A stretch of 64,000 nt of DNA from an uncultured Tateyamaria sp. GTDB taxonomy: Bacteria; Pseudomonadota; Alphaproteobacteria; Rhodobacterales; Rhodobacteraceae. This document shows, piece after piece, positions 46,803 through 54,938 of this stretch. Below the pieces are notes generated by a model. That model was not told the origin of the DNA and searched no databases. It saw only the letters and a list, made by a program, of their open reading frames with translations. The stretch's first letter is position 1, and every line of letters starts with the position of its first letter. The position numbers and the translations under genes were made by a program. The stretch covers positions 1,302,001 to 1,366,000 of the forward strand of contig NZ_CANNCF010000001.1 of NCBI RefSeq assembly GCF_947503045.1. Direction: 5' to 3'.

Positions 46803-47581
46803 GTGGCGATGGCCCCCAGCGTGTCGAGCATGTCATGGGCGGTGAAGTCCGCGCGCATCGGTGTGACGGAGATGTACCCTTCGAGATTGACGGCGGCGTC
46901 CGTGTCCGGCGCGGTGTGCACCTGCTGGTTGCCGCCCTTGATCCAGAGGAATTGTCGCCCCGAGGGGGAGGTCGTCGCCTCGGTGTGAAACCCGACGCCC
47001 GGCCGCAGCCCTTGCGGCACCAGTTTGATCCCCTTGACGTCTGCGGCTGCGACGGGGGGCACGTTCACGTTGTAAAACAGCTGGTAGCCCGGTTGGACCT
47101 GCGGCGTGTTGGCGATAATCCGCTCAATCACCTCTTTGCCATGGGCCAGTGACGCCTCGAACGGGTCGTCGAGGTCGCGATTGGCAGGCCCATAGAACTG
47201 CGAGATGGCGATGGAGAGCACGCCTTGCAGCGCCCCTTCGATGGCACCACCCAGCGTGCCGGAATAGAGCGCGTTTTCGGCCGAGTTGTTGCCCCGGTTC
47301 ACCCCTGACAGGATCAGATCGGGCGGGCCGTCGAGCACTTCGAAGAGGCCTGCCAGCACGCAATCTGCCGGGCTGCCCTCGACCGCGACGCGCCGCTCGG
47401 AAATGGTCTGGATCATGAAGGGGCGCGCGTAGCTGATGCAGTGCCCGACGCCGGATTGCTCAAACGCGGGCGCGACGGTCCAGACCGCCCCATCCGGCCC
47501 TGCAAGGTCGTGGGCGATGGTTTCCAGCACGTGCAGACCGGGTGCGGATATGCCGTCGTCATTGGTGATGAGAATGCGCAT
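46799..47581 (-). CDS. surE: 5'/3'-nucleotidase SurE
   Basis: Metal-dependent nucleoside monophosphate phosphatase. The 260 residues begin [16 protein letters not shown], with the metal-binding [12 protein letters not shown] and [20 protein letters not shown] are the other family motifs. It starts before a gap that carries a dispersed repeat. It forms an operon with pcm and the NlpD-like gene. Confidence 0.96.
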   Translation of the reverse strand: MRILITNDDGISAPGLHVLETIAHDLAGPDGAVWTVAPAFEQSGVGHCISYARPFMIQTISERRVAVEGSPADCVLAGLFEVLDGPPDLILSGVNRGNNSAENALYSGTLGGAIEGALQGVLSIAISQFYGPANRDLDDPFEASLAHGKEVIERIIANTPQVQPGYQLFYNVNVPPVAAADVKGIKLVPQGLRPGVGFHTEATTSPSGRQFLWIKGGNQQVHTAPDTDAAVNLEGYISVTPMRADFTAHDMLDTLGAIAT

Positions 47582-47637
47582 GCGTGCCCCTTTGCCTCCT
47601 TACTATGTGCCGTCATGGATCGGGGCAACTGCGGGAA

Positions 47638-47670
47638 CCTCCGGCGGGCATATTTTGCGGAACAATGAAG
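47638..47670. repeat. Dispersed 33-bp repeat, copy 1 (surE upstream gap)
   Basis: Consists of CCTCCGGCGGGCATATTTT plus GCGGAACAATGAAG. A 32-bp copy with a few differences is at 60290-60321. In both cases it lies between two minus-strand genes in the same orientation. Similar elements are common in roseobacter genomes. Confidence 0.65.
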
Positions 47671-47688
47671 GGAAGCGTTGCGCGCTGG

Positions 47689-48339
47689 TTACGGACGGCG
47701 CGCGATGTAGCCGCAGGAGACCCGCGAAGGCGGGCCTGCGCGGAAGGGGTGTGTGGTGATGTCAGTGAACCCGGCCTGTTCCAGCATGGTCCTGGTCTGG
47801 CTTGGTGCGAAGGCTGCATTGCCCCAGCGCCAGCGCACCAGTGCCGTGCACCAGTGTGGTTTGGAGATCGCCATGATCAGCAGTCCGCCGGGCGCGAGCT
47901 GGTCGTGCAGCCAGCGCAGGGCGGCGCGCGGATCGCTCAGATGTTCGATCACATGGGCGCAGAGGACAACGTCTTGCGCTGGCACGTCTGGCAGTGTGGC
48001 CCCAAGGGGCGCGTTGATGGTGCGTGCCTCAGGCATTCGCGATTTGGCGGCCTTCAGCATGGCCGGTGAGATATCGGTGAGGGTGAGCGCTCTGGGATGG
48101 CCATGAGCATTGATCCAGGCCTGCGCAAAGGCCCCGGTGCCGGTGCCCACATCCATGAGTTTCGGATGGGCCGGTTCTGGTGCCGGGCTGTGGGCCATCA
48201 GGTCGGTATAGGCATCGAGAAAGCCGAGTTTGGAAATGCCGTCCTGCCAGCCGGTTTCTGCCGCGTCATAGATGCGCGCAAGCGTGCCGCCCCCACGGGC
48301 GGGGCGGGGCGTGTCGAAACGGGTGAGGCGGTTGAGCAT
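47689..48339 (-). CDS. SAM-dependent methyltransferase (class I)
   Basis: A 216-residue methyltransferase with LMDVGTGTGAFAQAWINAH (motif I), LTLTDISPAMLKAAKSRM, and LCAHVIEHLSDPRAALRWLH (motif IV region), as in UbiE/COQ5-type enzymes. The substrate is unknown. ATG 48339 is favoured; the frame extends upstream only into the SDR gene. It lies behind the SDR gene with a 31-bp gap. Confidence 0.8.
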   Translation of the reverse strand: MLNRLTRFDTPRPARGGGTLARIYDAAETGWQDGISKLGFLDAYTDLMAHSPAPEPAHPKLMDVGTGTGAFAQAWINAHGHPRALTLTDISPAMLKAAKSRMPEARTINAPLGATLPDVPAQDVVLCAHVIEHLSDPRAALRWLHDQLAPGGLLIMAISKPHWCTALVRWRWGNAAFAPSQTRTMLEQAGFTDITTHPFRAGPPSRVSCGYIARRP

Positions 48340-48370
48340 GGCTGTAGTGAGCCACGCGGCGCGCGTCACT

Positions 48371-49012
48371 TCAAGGGGTGAGTTCGGCCAGAATTCGCGT
48401 CGCTTCGGCCATGGGGTCGGCAAGGGGGGTGCGGTCTTCGCCCGGGTGGAAGCGGGCGCGGGTGGCCGTGGGCATCGGGGCGGGGGTTGCGATATGCACC
48501 TTTGGCCCGGTGCGCTGCGTTTCGGCCTGCCAGCTGCGCGCGAGCGCCATTTGGGCTGCCTTGGTCGCGCCGTAGCTGCCGTAAAACGGAGCACCTGCCT
48601 GTGCATCATCAAAGAACAGCGCGGTGCCGTCGCTGCCCAGAAGGGGGGCGATATAGGTGATCAGCGTCGATGTGGCGGTGACGTTGCCTGCCACCGACTT
48701 GGCCATGTCCTTGGCGTCGATCATGGCCGCAGGCGCGAGCGGGGCGGCGTGGATGGCCGTATGTGCCCAGAGACCAAGGCGGCCCCAGCGGTCGTGGATG
48801 CCCCGGCACAGCGTCTGCATCGCGGCCTCGACCGTGATGTCCATCGGGGCCAGCGTGGCCGACCCGCCAAGGGCCTTGATCTGGTCATCCAGCTCTTCAA
48901 GCGCGCCGGTGGTCTTGGCCACGGCGATGATGTGATGGGTGGGTGCAAGGGCGCGGGCCAGAGCGTTGCCAAGGCCGCGGGAGGCGCCGGTGATGAGAGC
49001 TGTTTTGGTCAT
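48371..49012 (-). CDS. Short-chain dehydrogenase/reductase
   Basis: A 213-residue SDR with TALITGASRGLGNALARALA (cofactor motif TGxxxGxG) and YGSYGATKAAQMALARSW holding the catalytic Tyr-x-x-x-Lys (YGATK). The Asn-Asn-Ala-Gly segment is altered (HTAIHAAP). It is shorter than usual SDRs (about 250) because the C-terminal substrate loop is small. Substrate unknown. Confidence 0.82.
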   Translation of the reverse strand: MTKTALITGASRGLGNALARALAPTHHIIAVAKTTGALEELDDQIKALGGSATLAPMDITVEAAMQTLCRGIHDRWGRLGLWAHTAIHAAPLAPAAMIDAKDMAKSVAGNVTATSTLITYIAPLLGSDGTALFFDDAQAGAPFYGSYGATKAAQMALARSWQAETQRTGPKVHIATPAPMPTATRARFHPGEDRTPLADPMAEATRILAELTP

Positions 49013-49043
49013 GTGGGCGTCTTGCCCGCACGGGGCGGGGGCG

Positions 49044-49352
49044 TCAAGCGGCGACGCGCGGGGCCTCTGGCGCCTGAGGCATGCGCAACTGGCGGCTGCC
49101 GGTGGCCGAGGACAGGATCACTGCATCATCGGCGATGGCCACAACGGTGCCTTGTCTGAGGTTGTCACCCACCTGCACGGTCTGGATGGAGCCATTTCCG
49201 GCCCGCAGCAGGGCGCGCCGGTTGTCTTCGGTGCCTGCCACGCCGATCAGTTGCAGGCTGTTCAGCGGCAGCGCCCCGGTCTGAGTGGCCAGTTCGGCCG
49301 TGGTGGCGTTGGTGGCGGTTTCAGGGTTTTCGGTGTCGGGTGTCTCGGACAT
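49044..49352 (-). CDS. PilP/GspC-like periplasmic domain protein
   Basis: A 102-residue protein: an acidic, Thr-rich N-terminus (MSETPDTENPETATNATTAE), then a beta-rich region LNSLQLIGVAGTEDNRRALL, VQVGDNLRQGTVVAIADDAV and a short tail. That region resembles the HR/PilP-type fold of type IV pilus and type II secretion assembly proteins (LxLxGVxxxxxxxxALL, xVxxGDxLxxGxVxxIxxD). No signal peptide is evident, and no pilus genes are nearby. Function uncertain. Confidence 0.55.
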   Translation of the reverse strand: MSETPDTENPETATNATTAELATQTGALPLNSLQLIGVAGTEDNRRALLRAGNGSIQTVQVGDNLRQGTVVAIADDAVILSSATGSRQLRMPQAPEAPRVAA

Positions 49353-49473
49353 GATGCCTCGGCTTATTGTCTTGCAGAGGCGGGCGCTATCACGGGATCC
49401 GGGCATGCTACATGCGCGATTTTGTCCCTGGGCCAAAGGTCGCTCATTTACGTGGCGGCACATCCAGGCTTGG

Positions 49474-49514
49474 GGCGGCGCACATCCCATGAGGATTTGC
49501 GCCGCCTTTGTTTT
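49474..49514. terminator. GC-rich hairpin in the gap before the PilP-like gene
   Basis: GGCGGCGCA (49474-49482) pairs with TGCGCCGCC (49498-49506) around a 15-nt loop, followed by TTTGTTTT on the plus strand. The upstream minus-strand gene ends at 49521, so the hairpin sits 15 bp behind it, but the T-run is on the other strand. It may slow minus-strand polymerase or end plus-strand antisense transcripts. Confidence 0.45.
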
Positions 49515-49520
49515 GGGTCT

Positions 49521-50396
49521 TCAGACGACGTATTTGCGATCCGGGATGGCGCCCTTGGAAATCAGCAACTTGATCATCGCGTCAAATTTCAGCTTTTGAA
49601 TGGGGCTGGTCTTTGGCTCTTTCTTCTTGACCTGTTCAAAGACCTTTGGCGCCTTTTTGCGTGTGTTGTAGTCCATTTGCAGCTCGATCATCTGTTTCAT
49701 CAGCTTGAGCAGCGACGTGTCGTTCACATTCTCAAAACCGCAGATCACCAGCTTTTTGGCATCCATTTTCACAAGGTCGGCCCCGGCGGACAGCCCCTTT
49801 TGTTCGCGGATGGCATCCTTGATCAGGAAGGCTTTCCACTTGATGCCTGACTTTTTGCACGCGTTTGTCGCTTCGACTTCGTCGTCCATGTAAAGCGAGA
49901 TCATGATGTCCTTGACTGCGGCTTTGTTCGTCCCGCCCAGCCGTTCGGTGACGACGCCCACCTTGCCATAGCGGCTTTCGCACTTCTTGTCGGCGATCTT
50001 GCGGCAGATCTTGTTGAGCGGAGAGCCCTTTTCAAAACGCGTGTCGTAGAACGCGCCCAGCAGGCGCTTGTTGAACAGGTCGCGGAATTCCTTGTTCAGG
50101 ACCCGTCCCATCACGTCAAGCTTGGAGGCGGCTTCGCTTTGTGCGCCGGCCATGATCTTGTCGAGTGCCCCTTTCAACTGCCCATCCAGTTGAATGCGCG
50201 TGCTCGCATCGGGCGCGAGGAACTCGGTGTAAATCTTATAGCCCTTGGGGTTTTCGTCGATAAAGCTGAGCTTGGCGGCGGCGTTCGGCCCTGCGGTCTT
50301 GATGACAAATGTGTTGAAGACCACGCTGAGCGCGCGGTTGGCCAGCATTTCGTCGACGTTTCCGGGAAAGTTTTCGCCGAGGAGTTTGATGGGCAT
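49521..50396 (-). CDS. Basic protein with an RGS-like N-terminal region
   Basis: A 291-residue, Lys-rich protein. Residues about 16 to 118 read as an RGS (regulator of G-protein signalling)-like helical bundle: RALSVVFNTFVIKTAG (compare F-x-x-F of RGS), KIYTEFLAPDASTRIQLD (compare KIYxEF...A...-N/Q-L-D), and MGRVLNKEFRDLFNKRLLGAF (compare FLxSxxY). The C-terminal about 170 residues are unassigned but helical and basic. It ends in front of a hairpin and stands between the PilP-like and DUF1801 genes. AAAGGA precedes the ATG. Eukaryotic RGS proteins accelerate GTP hydrolysis by G-alpha, but bacterial RGS-like proteins are rare and their targets unknown. Confidence 0.5.
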   Translation of the reverse strand: MPIKLLGENFPGNVDEMLANRALSVVFNTFVIKTAGPNAAAKLSFIDENPKGYKIYTEFLAPDASTRIQLDGQLKGALDKIMAGAQSEAASKLDVMGRVLNKEFRDLFNKRLLGAFYDTRFEKGSPLNKICRKIADKKCESRYGKVGVVTERLGGTNKAAVKDIMISLYMDDEVEATNACKKSGIKWKAFLIKDAIREQKGLSAGADLVKMDAKKLVICGFENVNDTSLLKLMKQMIELQMDYNTRKKAPKVFEQVKKKEPKTSPIQKLKFDAMIKLLISKGAIPDRKYVV

Positions 50397-50497
50397 TGCA
50401 TCGTCCTTTCGATGTAAATCCTCTGGGCCTGTCCTGGCCCGGTTCAAGGAGGAAACATCTTGGACGGGGGTTTTATTCGCGGGGTCGTGAAAGAAAT

Positions 50498-50899
50498 TTA
50501 CGAGGTGGGCAGAACGCGTTTGTAGCGAAAGGCCATTTTGGCGAGATGGCGCAGGGCGTCTTGGGGCAATTCGGCGTCCGGTTGCAGGAACAGCGCCCGG
50601 GGTGCGGCGTAGCGAAAGGCGGCCGGAAAGTCGGATTGCATGCGTGCGCACAGGTCCGTCTTGCAATCCATGTAGACGCCCAGACCATCTGCATCGCCTC
50701 TCCAGCTCATCCGGAGCGTCGTGCCGCCCTTGCGCGGACGCCAGGCCGGTTCGCCCCATTTCAGGGATTCATCAAGTGGGGGCAGGTCGAGTGCTGTGGC
50801 CGTCTGCCGCCACTCTGCGCGTACCGCAAGCGCCATGTCAGCGGCCCATGCGGGCCAGTTGTAGATGACCTGGAGGACGGGGTTGATCTGATGATCCAT
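50498..50899 (-). CDS. DUF1801 (YdhG-like) domain protein
   Basis: A 133-residue soluble protein: INPVLQVIYNWPAWAADMAL, LDESLKWGEPAWRP, RMSWRGDADGLGVYMDCKTD (together typical of DUF1801), and a C-terminal helix with ALRHLAKMAFRYKR. The family has a double-psi/YdhG-type fold and no known enzymatic role. ATG 50899 is preferred over GTG 50908. It follows purF after 43 bp. Confidence 0.75.
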   Translation of the reverse strand: MDHQINPVLQVIYNWPAWAADMALAVRAEWRQTATALDLPPLDESLKWGEPAWRPRKGGTTLRMSWRGDADGLGVYMDCKTDLCARMQSDFPAAFRYAAPRALFLQPDAELPQDALRHLAKMAFRYKRVLPTS

Positions 50900-50942
50900 G
50901 ACCGACACCTACCCCGCATTGTTGTCAGACGATGGCAGCAGC

Positions 50943-52439
50943 CTATTCCGCCGCCTTCATCTCAAAGCCCTTTTCGATCTGGTCTGCCGGTTCAACGGGG
51001 TATTCACCAGAGAAACAGGCGTCGCAATATTGCGGGCTGTCGTTGTCGCGCCCCTTGGCCTCGCCCACGGCGCGGTAAAGCCCGTCGAGCGAGATGAACT
51101 TGAGGCTGTCTACGCCCAGATGCTCGGTCATTTCCTCTTCGGACATGGTGGCGGCCAGCAGTTTTTCGCGCTGCGGCGTGTCCACCCCGTAAAAGCACGG
51201 CCATGCGGTGGGAGGGGAGGCGATGCGGAAGTGGACCTCGGCGGCACCTGCATCGAGGATCATCTCCTTGATCTTGCGCGAGGTGGTTCCGCGCACCACG
51301 GAATCGTCCACGAGGATCACCCGCTTGCCCTTGATCAGGGCGCGGTTGACGTTGAGTTTCAGGCGCACACCCATGTTGCGGATCTGCTCGGTCGGCTCGA
51401 TGAAGGTGCGGCCCATGTACTGGTTGCGGATGATGCCCATGGCGTAGGGAATGCCCGATTCCAGCGAATAGCCGATGGCCGCAGGGGTGCCGCTGTCGGG
51501 CACAGGGCAGACCAGATCGGCGTCCACCGGGGCTTCCTTGGCCAGCTCCCGCCCGATGGCCTCGCGGGTCTCATAGACGGAACGGCCGCCGAGGATACTG
51601 TCGGGGCGACTGAAATAGACGTGTTCAAAGATGCAAAAGCGGGATTTCTTGGGGCGGAAGGGGGTGTGGCTTTCGATGCCCTTGTCGGTGATCACCACCA
51701 TTTCGCCCGGTTCGATTTCGCGCACGAATTCGGCGCCGATGATGTCGAGCGCGCAGGTTTCCGAGCTGAGCACATAGCCCGTGGGCAATTTGCCCAGCAC
51801 CAGTGGACGCACACCCAAGGGATCGCGCACACCGATCAGCTTGGTGCGGGTCATCGCGACAATGGAAAAGGCCCCTTCGACCCGGCGCAGGGCGTCTTCC
51901 ATACGCTCGGGAATGCTGCGTTGCAGGCTGCGGGCCATCAGGTGAATGATGCATTCGCTGTCTGATGAGGACTGAAAGATCGAGCCACGCTCGATCAGCT
52001 CGCGCCGCAGCGCGTCGGCATTGGTGATGTTGCCATTATGGGCAATCGCGGCCCCGCCCATGGCAAATTCGCCGAAAAACGGCTGGACGTCGCGGATCGC
52101 CGTCTGCCCTTTGGAGCCGGTCGTGGAATAGCGCACGTGGCCAATGGACAGAGCGCCGGGAAGCGTTTCCATCACTTTTTGCGAGGTGAAGTTGTCGCGC
52201 ACATAGCCAAAGCGGCGGGCAGAGTTGAAACCGTGGTTTGGATCGTAGGAGACGATGCCGCCTGCCTCTTGTCCGCGATGTTGCAGCGCATGCAGGCCAA
52301 GGGCCACGAAATTGGCGGCGTCCATGGTGCCCAGAACACCGAATATGCCGCATTCTTCCTTGAGCTTGTCGCTGTCTCCCAACGCGGCGGCGGCATCAAA
52401 ATCGAAAGGGTGGGAAGGCCAGATGTGTGAATCAGTCAA
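50943..52439 (-). CDS. purF: Amidophosphoribosyltransferase
   Basis: First committed enzyme of purine synthesis: makes phosphoribosylamine from PRPP and glutamine. The 498 residues include a propeptide of about 29 residues before the catalytic Cys30 (EECGIFGVLG), ALQHRGQEAGGIVSYD, and the PRPP loop VILVDDSVVRGTTSRKI. Cys residues near GPYCDAC-like positions in the tail (YCDACFSGEYP) fit the Fe-S form. Adjacent cvpA is missing upstream; it lies 3.6 kb away, behind inserted genes. Confidence 0.96.
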   Translation of the reverse strand: MTDSHIWPSHPFDFDAAAALGDSDKLKEECGIFGVLGTMDAANFVALGLHALQHRGQEAGGIVSYDPNHGFNSARRFGYVRDNFTSQKVMETLPGALSIGHVRYSTTGSKGQTAIRDVQPFFGEFAMGGAAIAHNGNITNADALRRELIERGSIFQSSSDSECIIHLMARSLQRSIPERMEDALRRVEGAFSIVAMTRTKLIGVRDPLGVRPLVLGKLPTGYVLSSETCALDIIGAEFVREIEPGEMVVITDKGIESHTPFRPKKSRFCIFEHVYFSRPDSILGGRSVYETREAIGRELAKEAPVDADLVCPVPDSGTPAAIGYSLESGIPYAMGIIRNQYMGRTFIEPTEQIRNMGVRLKLNVNRALIKGKRVILVDDSVVRGTTSRKIKEMILDAGAAEVHFRIASPPTAWPCFYGVDTPQREKLLAATMSEEEMTEHLGVDSLKFISLDGLYRAVGEAKGRDNDSPQYCDACFSGEYPVEPADQIEKGFEMKAAE

Positions 52440-52583
52440 GGGCGGCAGCCTTTCGAACCATCAAACGTACTGCCTGATACTGTGCCAGCCAAAAGGAGTC
52501 ACGCCCGCAGGTCAAAAATAACGGGTTGTGCGGCATCATTGACCCTCGGTTAACTCAAACTGGCCAGAATTGAAGCGACCAAC

Positions 52584-53957
52584 ATGCGGGGCGCACGATT
52601 CGAAATGAGTAATGAACTCTCTGGCACTGACGACGCGGCATTTCGCGACAGGATTCTGGCCCGCATGGTGCGCGCCTCGCAGGCGGTGATTGAATTCAGC
52701 ACGGACGGCACGATTCTGGATGCCAACGATCTGTTTCTGGACTGCATGGGCTATCGTCTGGACGAGATCAAAGGGCAGAAACACGCGATGTTTGCGCCAC
52801 CCGGCGTCGCCGAATCGGCGGACTATGCGGCGTTTTGGGATGATCTGCGGGCCGGGCGCAGTTGTGACAGCGAATATCACCGGATCGGCAAGGGCGGACG
52901 CTCGGTCTGGCTGCAGGCGACCTATGCGCCGGTGCGCTGCAGCGCGGGCAAGGTGAACGGTGTCATCAAGGTAGCGACGGATGTGACAGAGCGCCATCTG
53001 GCAGTTCAGCAACTGATTTCCGGTCTGGAAAGCCTTGCGGCAGGGAACTTGTCCGCGCGCATCAATCTGCCCGCAGGCAGCGCCTTTGGCGGTGTGGCGA
53101 CGCGGTTCAACGGCACGCTCGAAGTGTTGCAGCACCTGATATCGAGTTGCGCGCGGATCGGGCAGGACCTTGATGTGCTGTCGGGTGATCTGGATGTGCG
53201 GGTGCGGCAGATGTCGGACGGAATTCGCACCAACACCGACTCGATCGAGCGGACAAGTGCGGCGGCAGCGGACGTGCTGACCCTGTCCCAGCAAACCACG
53301 CAAGTCAGCGAAGCCAATTCCGCGCAGACCCGTGTCGCCGTTACCCGTACCCAGGAAGGGCGCGCGGCGATGGATGACGTGATTTCCGCGATGAACGATG
53401 TCGAAACAGTCGGCAGGCAACTGGCGGCGATGAACGACACGATCAAGGGTGTGTCGTTTCAGACCAACTTGCTGGCGCTCAATGCCGGAGTCGAGGCGGC
53501 CCGTGCAGGCGATGCGGGGCGCGGATTTGCCGTTGTGGCCAGCGAAATCCGCGATCTCGCCAAACGGTCGGATACAACGGCGAATGCGATCAATGATCTG
53601 ATGTCCAAGAACAGCGCCGGCGTGACGCGGGTGTCCCAAAATGTCAGCCGCTGTGCGAAATTTCTGGGGGATATTCATGACAATATTCACGGGGTTTCGG
53701 ATGATGTGCTCAAGACGTCCGAGCGGTCGGCCCAGCAGGTGACGCGGTTGCAGGATGTCTCGGCCGCCCTTGAAAAGATTGGTGCGACCCTGGGTCAGCA
53801 AAAGACGTCCTTGATGGAAAACGAGCGGATGGCGGAAACCGTTCAGGAAAATGCGCGCCATATTCAACGGTTGATCGGGCAGTTTTCGGCGGGTCAGGGC
53901 GCGGGCATGGATGAGGGGTCTATGTCTGCTCGGGTGTCGCAGCGTCTCGCGTCGTGA
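52584..53957 (+). CDS. Soluble PAS-domain methyl-accepting chemotaxis-like protein
   Basis: A 457-residue cytosolic sensor. A PAS domain covers about 25 to 140 ([36 protein letters not shown]), a HAMP-like stretch follows ([20 protein letters not shown]), then a chemoreceptor signalling region with the hairpin tip [20 protein letters not shown] and [18 protein letters not shown]. There is no transmembrane segment or periplasmic domain. It is divergent from purF and stands alone, without che genes. PAS may sense light, oxygen or redox. Confidence 0.88.
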   Translation: MRGARFEMSNELSGTDDAAFRDRILARMVRASQAVIEFSTDGTILDANDLFLDCMGYRLDEIKGQKHAMFAPPGVAESADYAAFWDDLRAGRSCDSEYHRIGKGGRSVWLQATYAPVRCSAGKVNGVIKVATDVTERHLAVQQLISGLESLAAGNLSARINLPAGSAFGGVATRFNGTLEVLQHLISSCARIGQDLDVLSGDLDVRVRQMSDGIRTNTDSIERTSAAAADVLTLSQQTTQVSEANSAQTRVAVTRTQEGRAAMDDVISAMNDVETVGRQLAAMNDTIKGVSFQTNLLALNAGVEAARAGDAGRGFAVVASEIRDLAKRSDTTANAINDLMSKNSAGVTRVSQNVSRCAKFLGDIHDNIHGVSDDVLKTSERSAQQVTRLQDVSAALEKIGATLGQQKTSLMENERMAETVQENARHIQRLIGQFSAGQGAGMDEGSMSARVSQRLAS

Positions 53958-54039
53958 TCCGGGTGGTGGGCCTCGGTGTCCGCCGGGTCGATCCGGCACG
54001 CTGCGTCTGATCCGGTGTCAGTGGTAGGGGTGCGAGGTG

Positions 54040-54076
54040 CAGGATGGGCCGGGGGAAACCCATCCCGGCCATCCTG
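54040..54076. terminator. Long hairpin between the PAS chemoreceptor-like gene and the Hint gene
   Basis: CAGGAT plus GGCCGGG pairs with CCCGGCC plus ATCCTG (13 bp, one bulged G) around a 10-nt loop. It lies in the convergent gap between genes ending at 53957 (plus) and 54108 (minus). No T-run follows on either strand, so it may depend on Rho or just block read-through. Confidence 0.5.
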
Positions 54077-54107
54077 ATCACACGGGCAACCCAACCCGGC
54101 GCTCAGA

Positions 54108-54677
54108 TCACGCCGCGGCGGCGTCGGGTGCGGGCATTGTGCCATCCATAAGTGCGAGAAGTGCGCGCGTGTCACCGTAGTTGAGCGTCTGAAAGAAGCC
54201 CTCGGCGCGGGTGTCAAAGGCGTGGATCAGCAGCCCGCTCTGGGCATAGATCATCTCTTCGTCCTCGAAATGCAGGGTGGCAAGGTCGGGACCCGCAAAC
54301 AGGGTCGGGCGAATGCCGTTCCATCCGCTCAGCGCCTTGATCGGCACAGACACGACGGGGGCTTGCGACCAGCGTGCTGGCGGGGTCAGCGCCACATGGG
54401 CATCCGCAGGCAGGGAAATATCAGAACAGGTCGACAGCACGCCACCGGGCACCTGCACCAGAGGGGCGCGCCGTTTGGGATGGGTGATGGCCGTGATCCG
54501 TGCAAATCCGCCGTCCAACGTGGCCACTGAATCACCGACACAAAGGGCGTCGAGACTGGCCCAGCCGCGCGGCGTTTCCAGCCGGGTCTGGGCACTGAGG
54601 GTCGCGGTGTGATCGGGCTGGTTGGGCTGGATGGCAGGGGTGAACGTGGTGAATGCGGCGTCATGGTTGAGGAACAT
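54108..54677 (-). CDS. Hint-domain protein lacking the nucleophile Cys (B)
   Basis: A 189-residue protein. The Hint fold is seen in TRLETPRGWASLDALCVGDS, VATLDGGFARITAITHPKRR, then LSTCSDISLPADAHVALTPP and a late FEDEEMIYAQSGLLIHAFDT. The position of the splicing Cys in C-F-x-x-G-T is Thr26 (TLSAQT). It is smaller than the family average; the usual N-terminal domain is absent. It is the second of three Hint genes in the window. Confidence 0.7.
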   Translation of the reverse strand: MFLNHDAAFTTFTPAIQPNQPDHTATLSAQTRLETPRGWASLDALCVGDSVATLDGGFARITAITHPKRRAPLVQVPGGVLSTCSDISLPADAHVALTPPARWSQAPVVSVPIKALSGWNGIRPTLFAGPDLATLHFEDEEMIYAQSGLLIHAFDTRAEGFFQTLNYGDTRALLALMDGTMPAPDAAAA

Positions 54678-54869
54678 TGTGTGTCTCCGTTCAGGCTGGG
54701 TTGGTTGTGATCTGCCACCAAGAACGCATCACAAATCCGCCGCTTTTTCGTCACAACGGGGGCCATAGGCAGGCTCTGTTTCGCCATGGTTGCCAGTGGG
54801 TCCGAGGGGGAGCGCACTTTGCACGCAGGGGCCACGCGATTAACCGGGTGTTTACCAAGACGCCGCCAC

Positions 54870-54888
54870 GTACGGACAAAGGCCGTAC
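54870..54888. promoter_or_regulatory. Inverted repeat GTACGG-N7-CCGTAC
   Basis: GTACGG (54870-54875) and CCGTAC (54883-54888) flank a 7-nt spacer in the 261-bp gap between the two Hint genes. It may be an operator or a small hairpin; nothing else supports a role. Confidence 0.35.
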
Positions 54889-54911
54889 CGAGTCGCTCGC
54901 CGCGAATCGTA

Positions 54912-54925
54912 CCTAACGCGTTAGG
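54912..54925. promoter_or_regulatory. 14-bp perfect palindrome CCTAACGCGTTAGG
   Basis: The 14 bases are perfectly self-complementary with no spacer. The site is 14 bp behind the stop of the larger Hint gene at 54939 and 235 bp upstream of the smaller one at 54677. It looks like a dimeric regulator site. Confidence 0.4.
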
Positions 54926-54938
54926 ATTTGCGCGGTTC

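Noticed and set aside
44922-46988. Long plus-strand open frame across the NlpD-like gene and pcm
   Set aside because: The minus-strand genes carry clear domain motifs; the plus-strand product is low-complexity Gly/Arg-rich.
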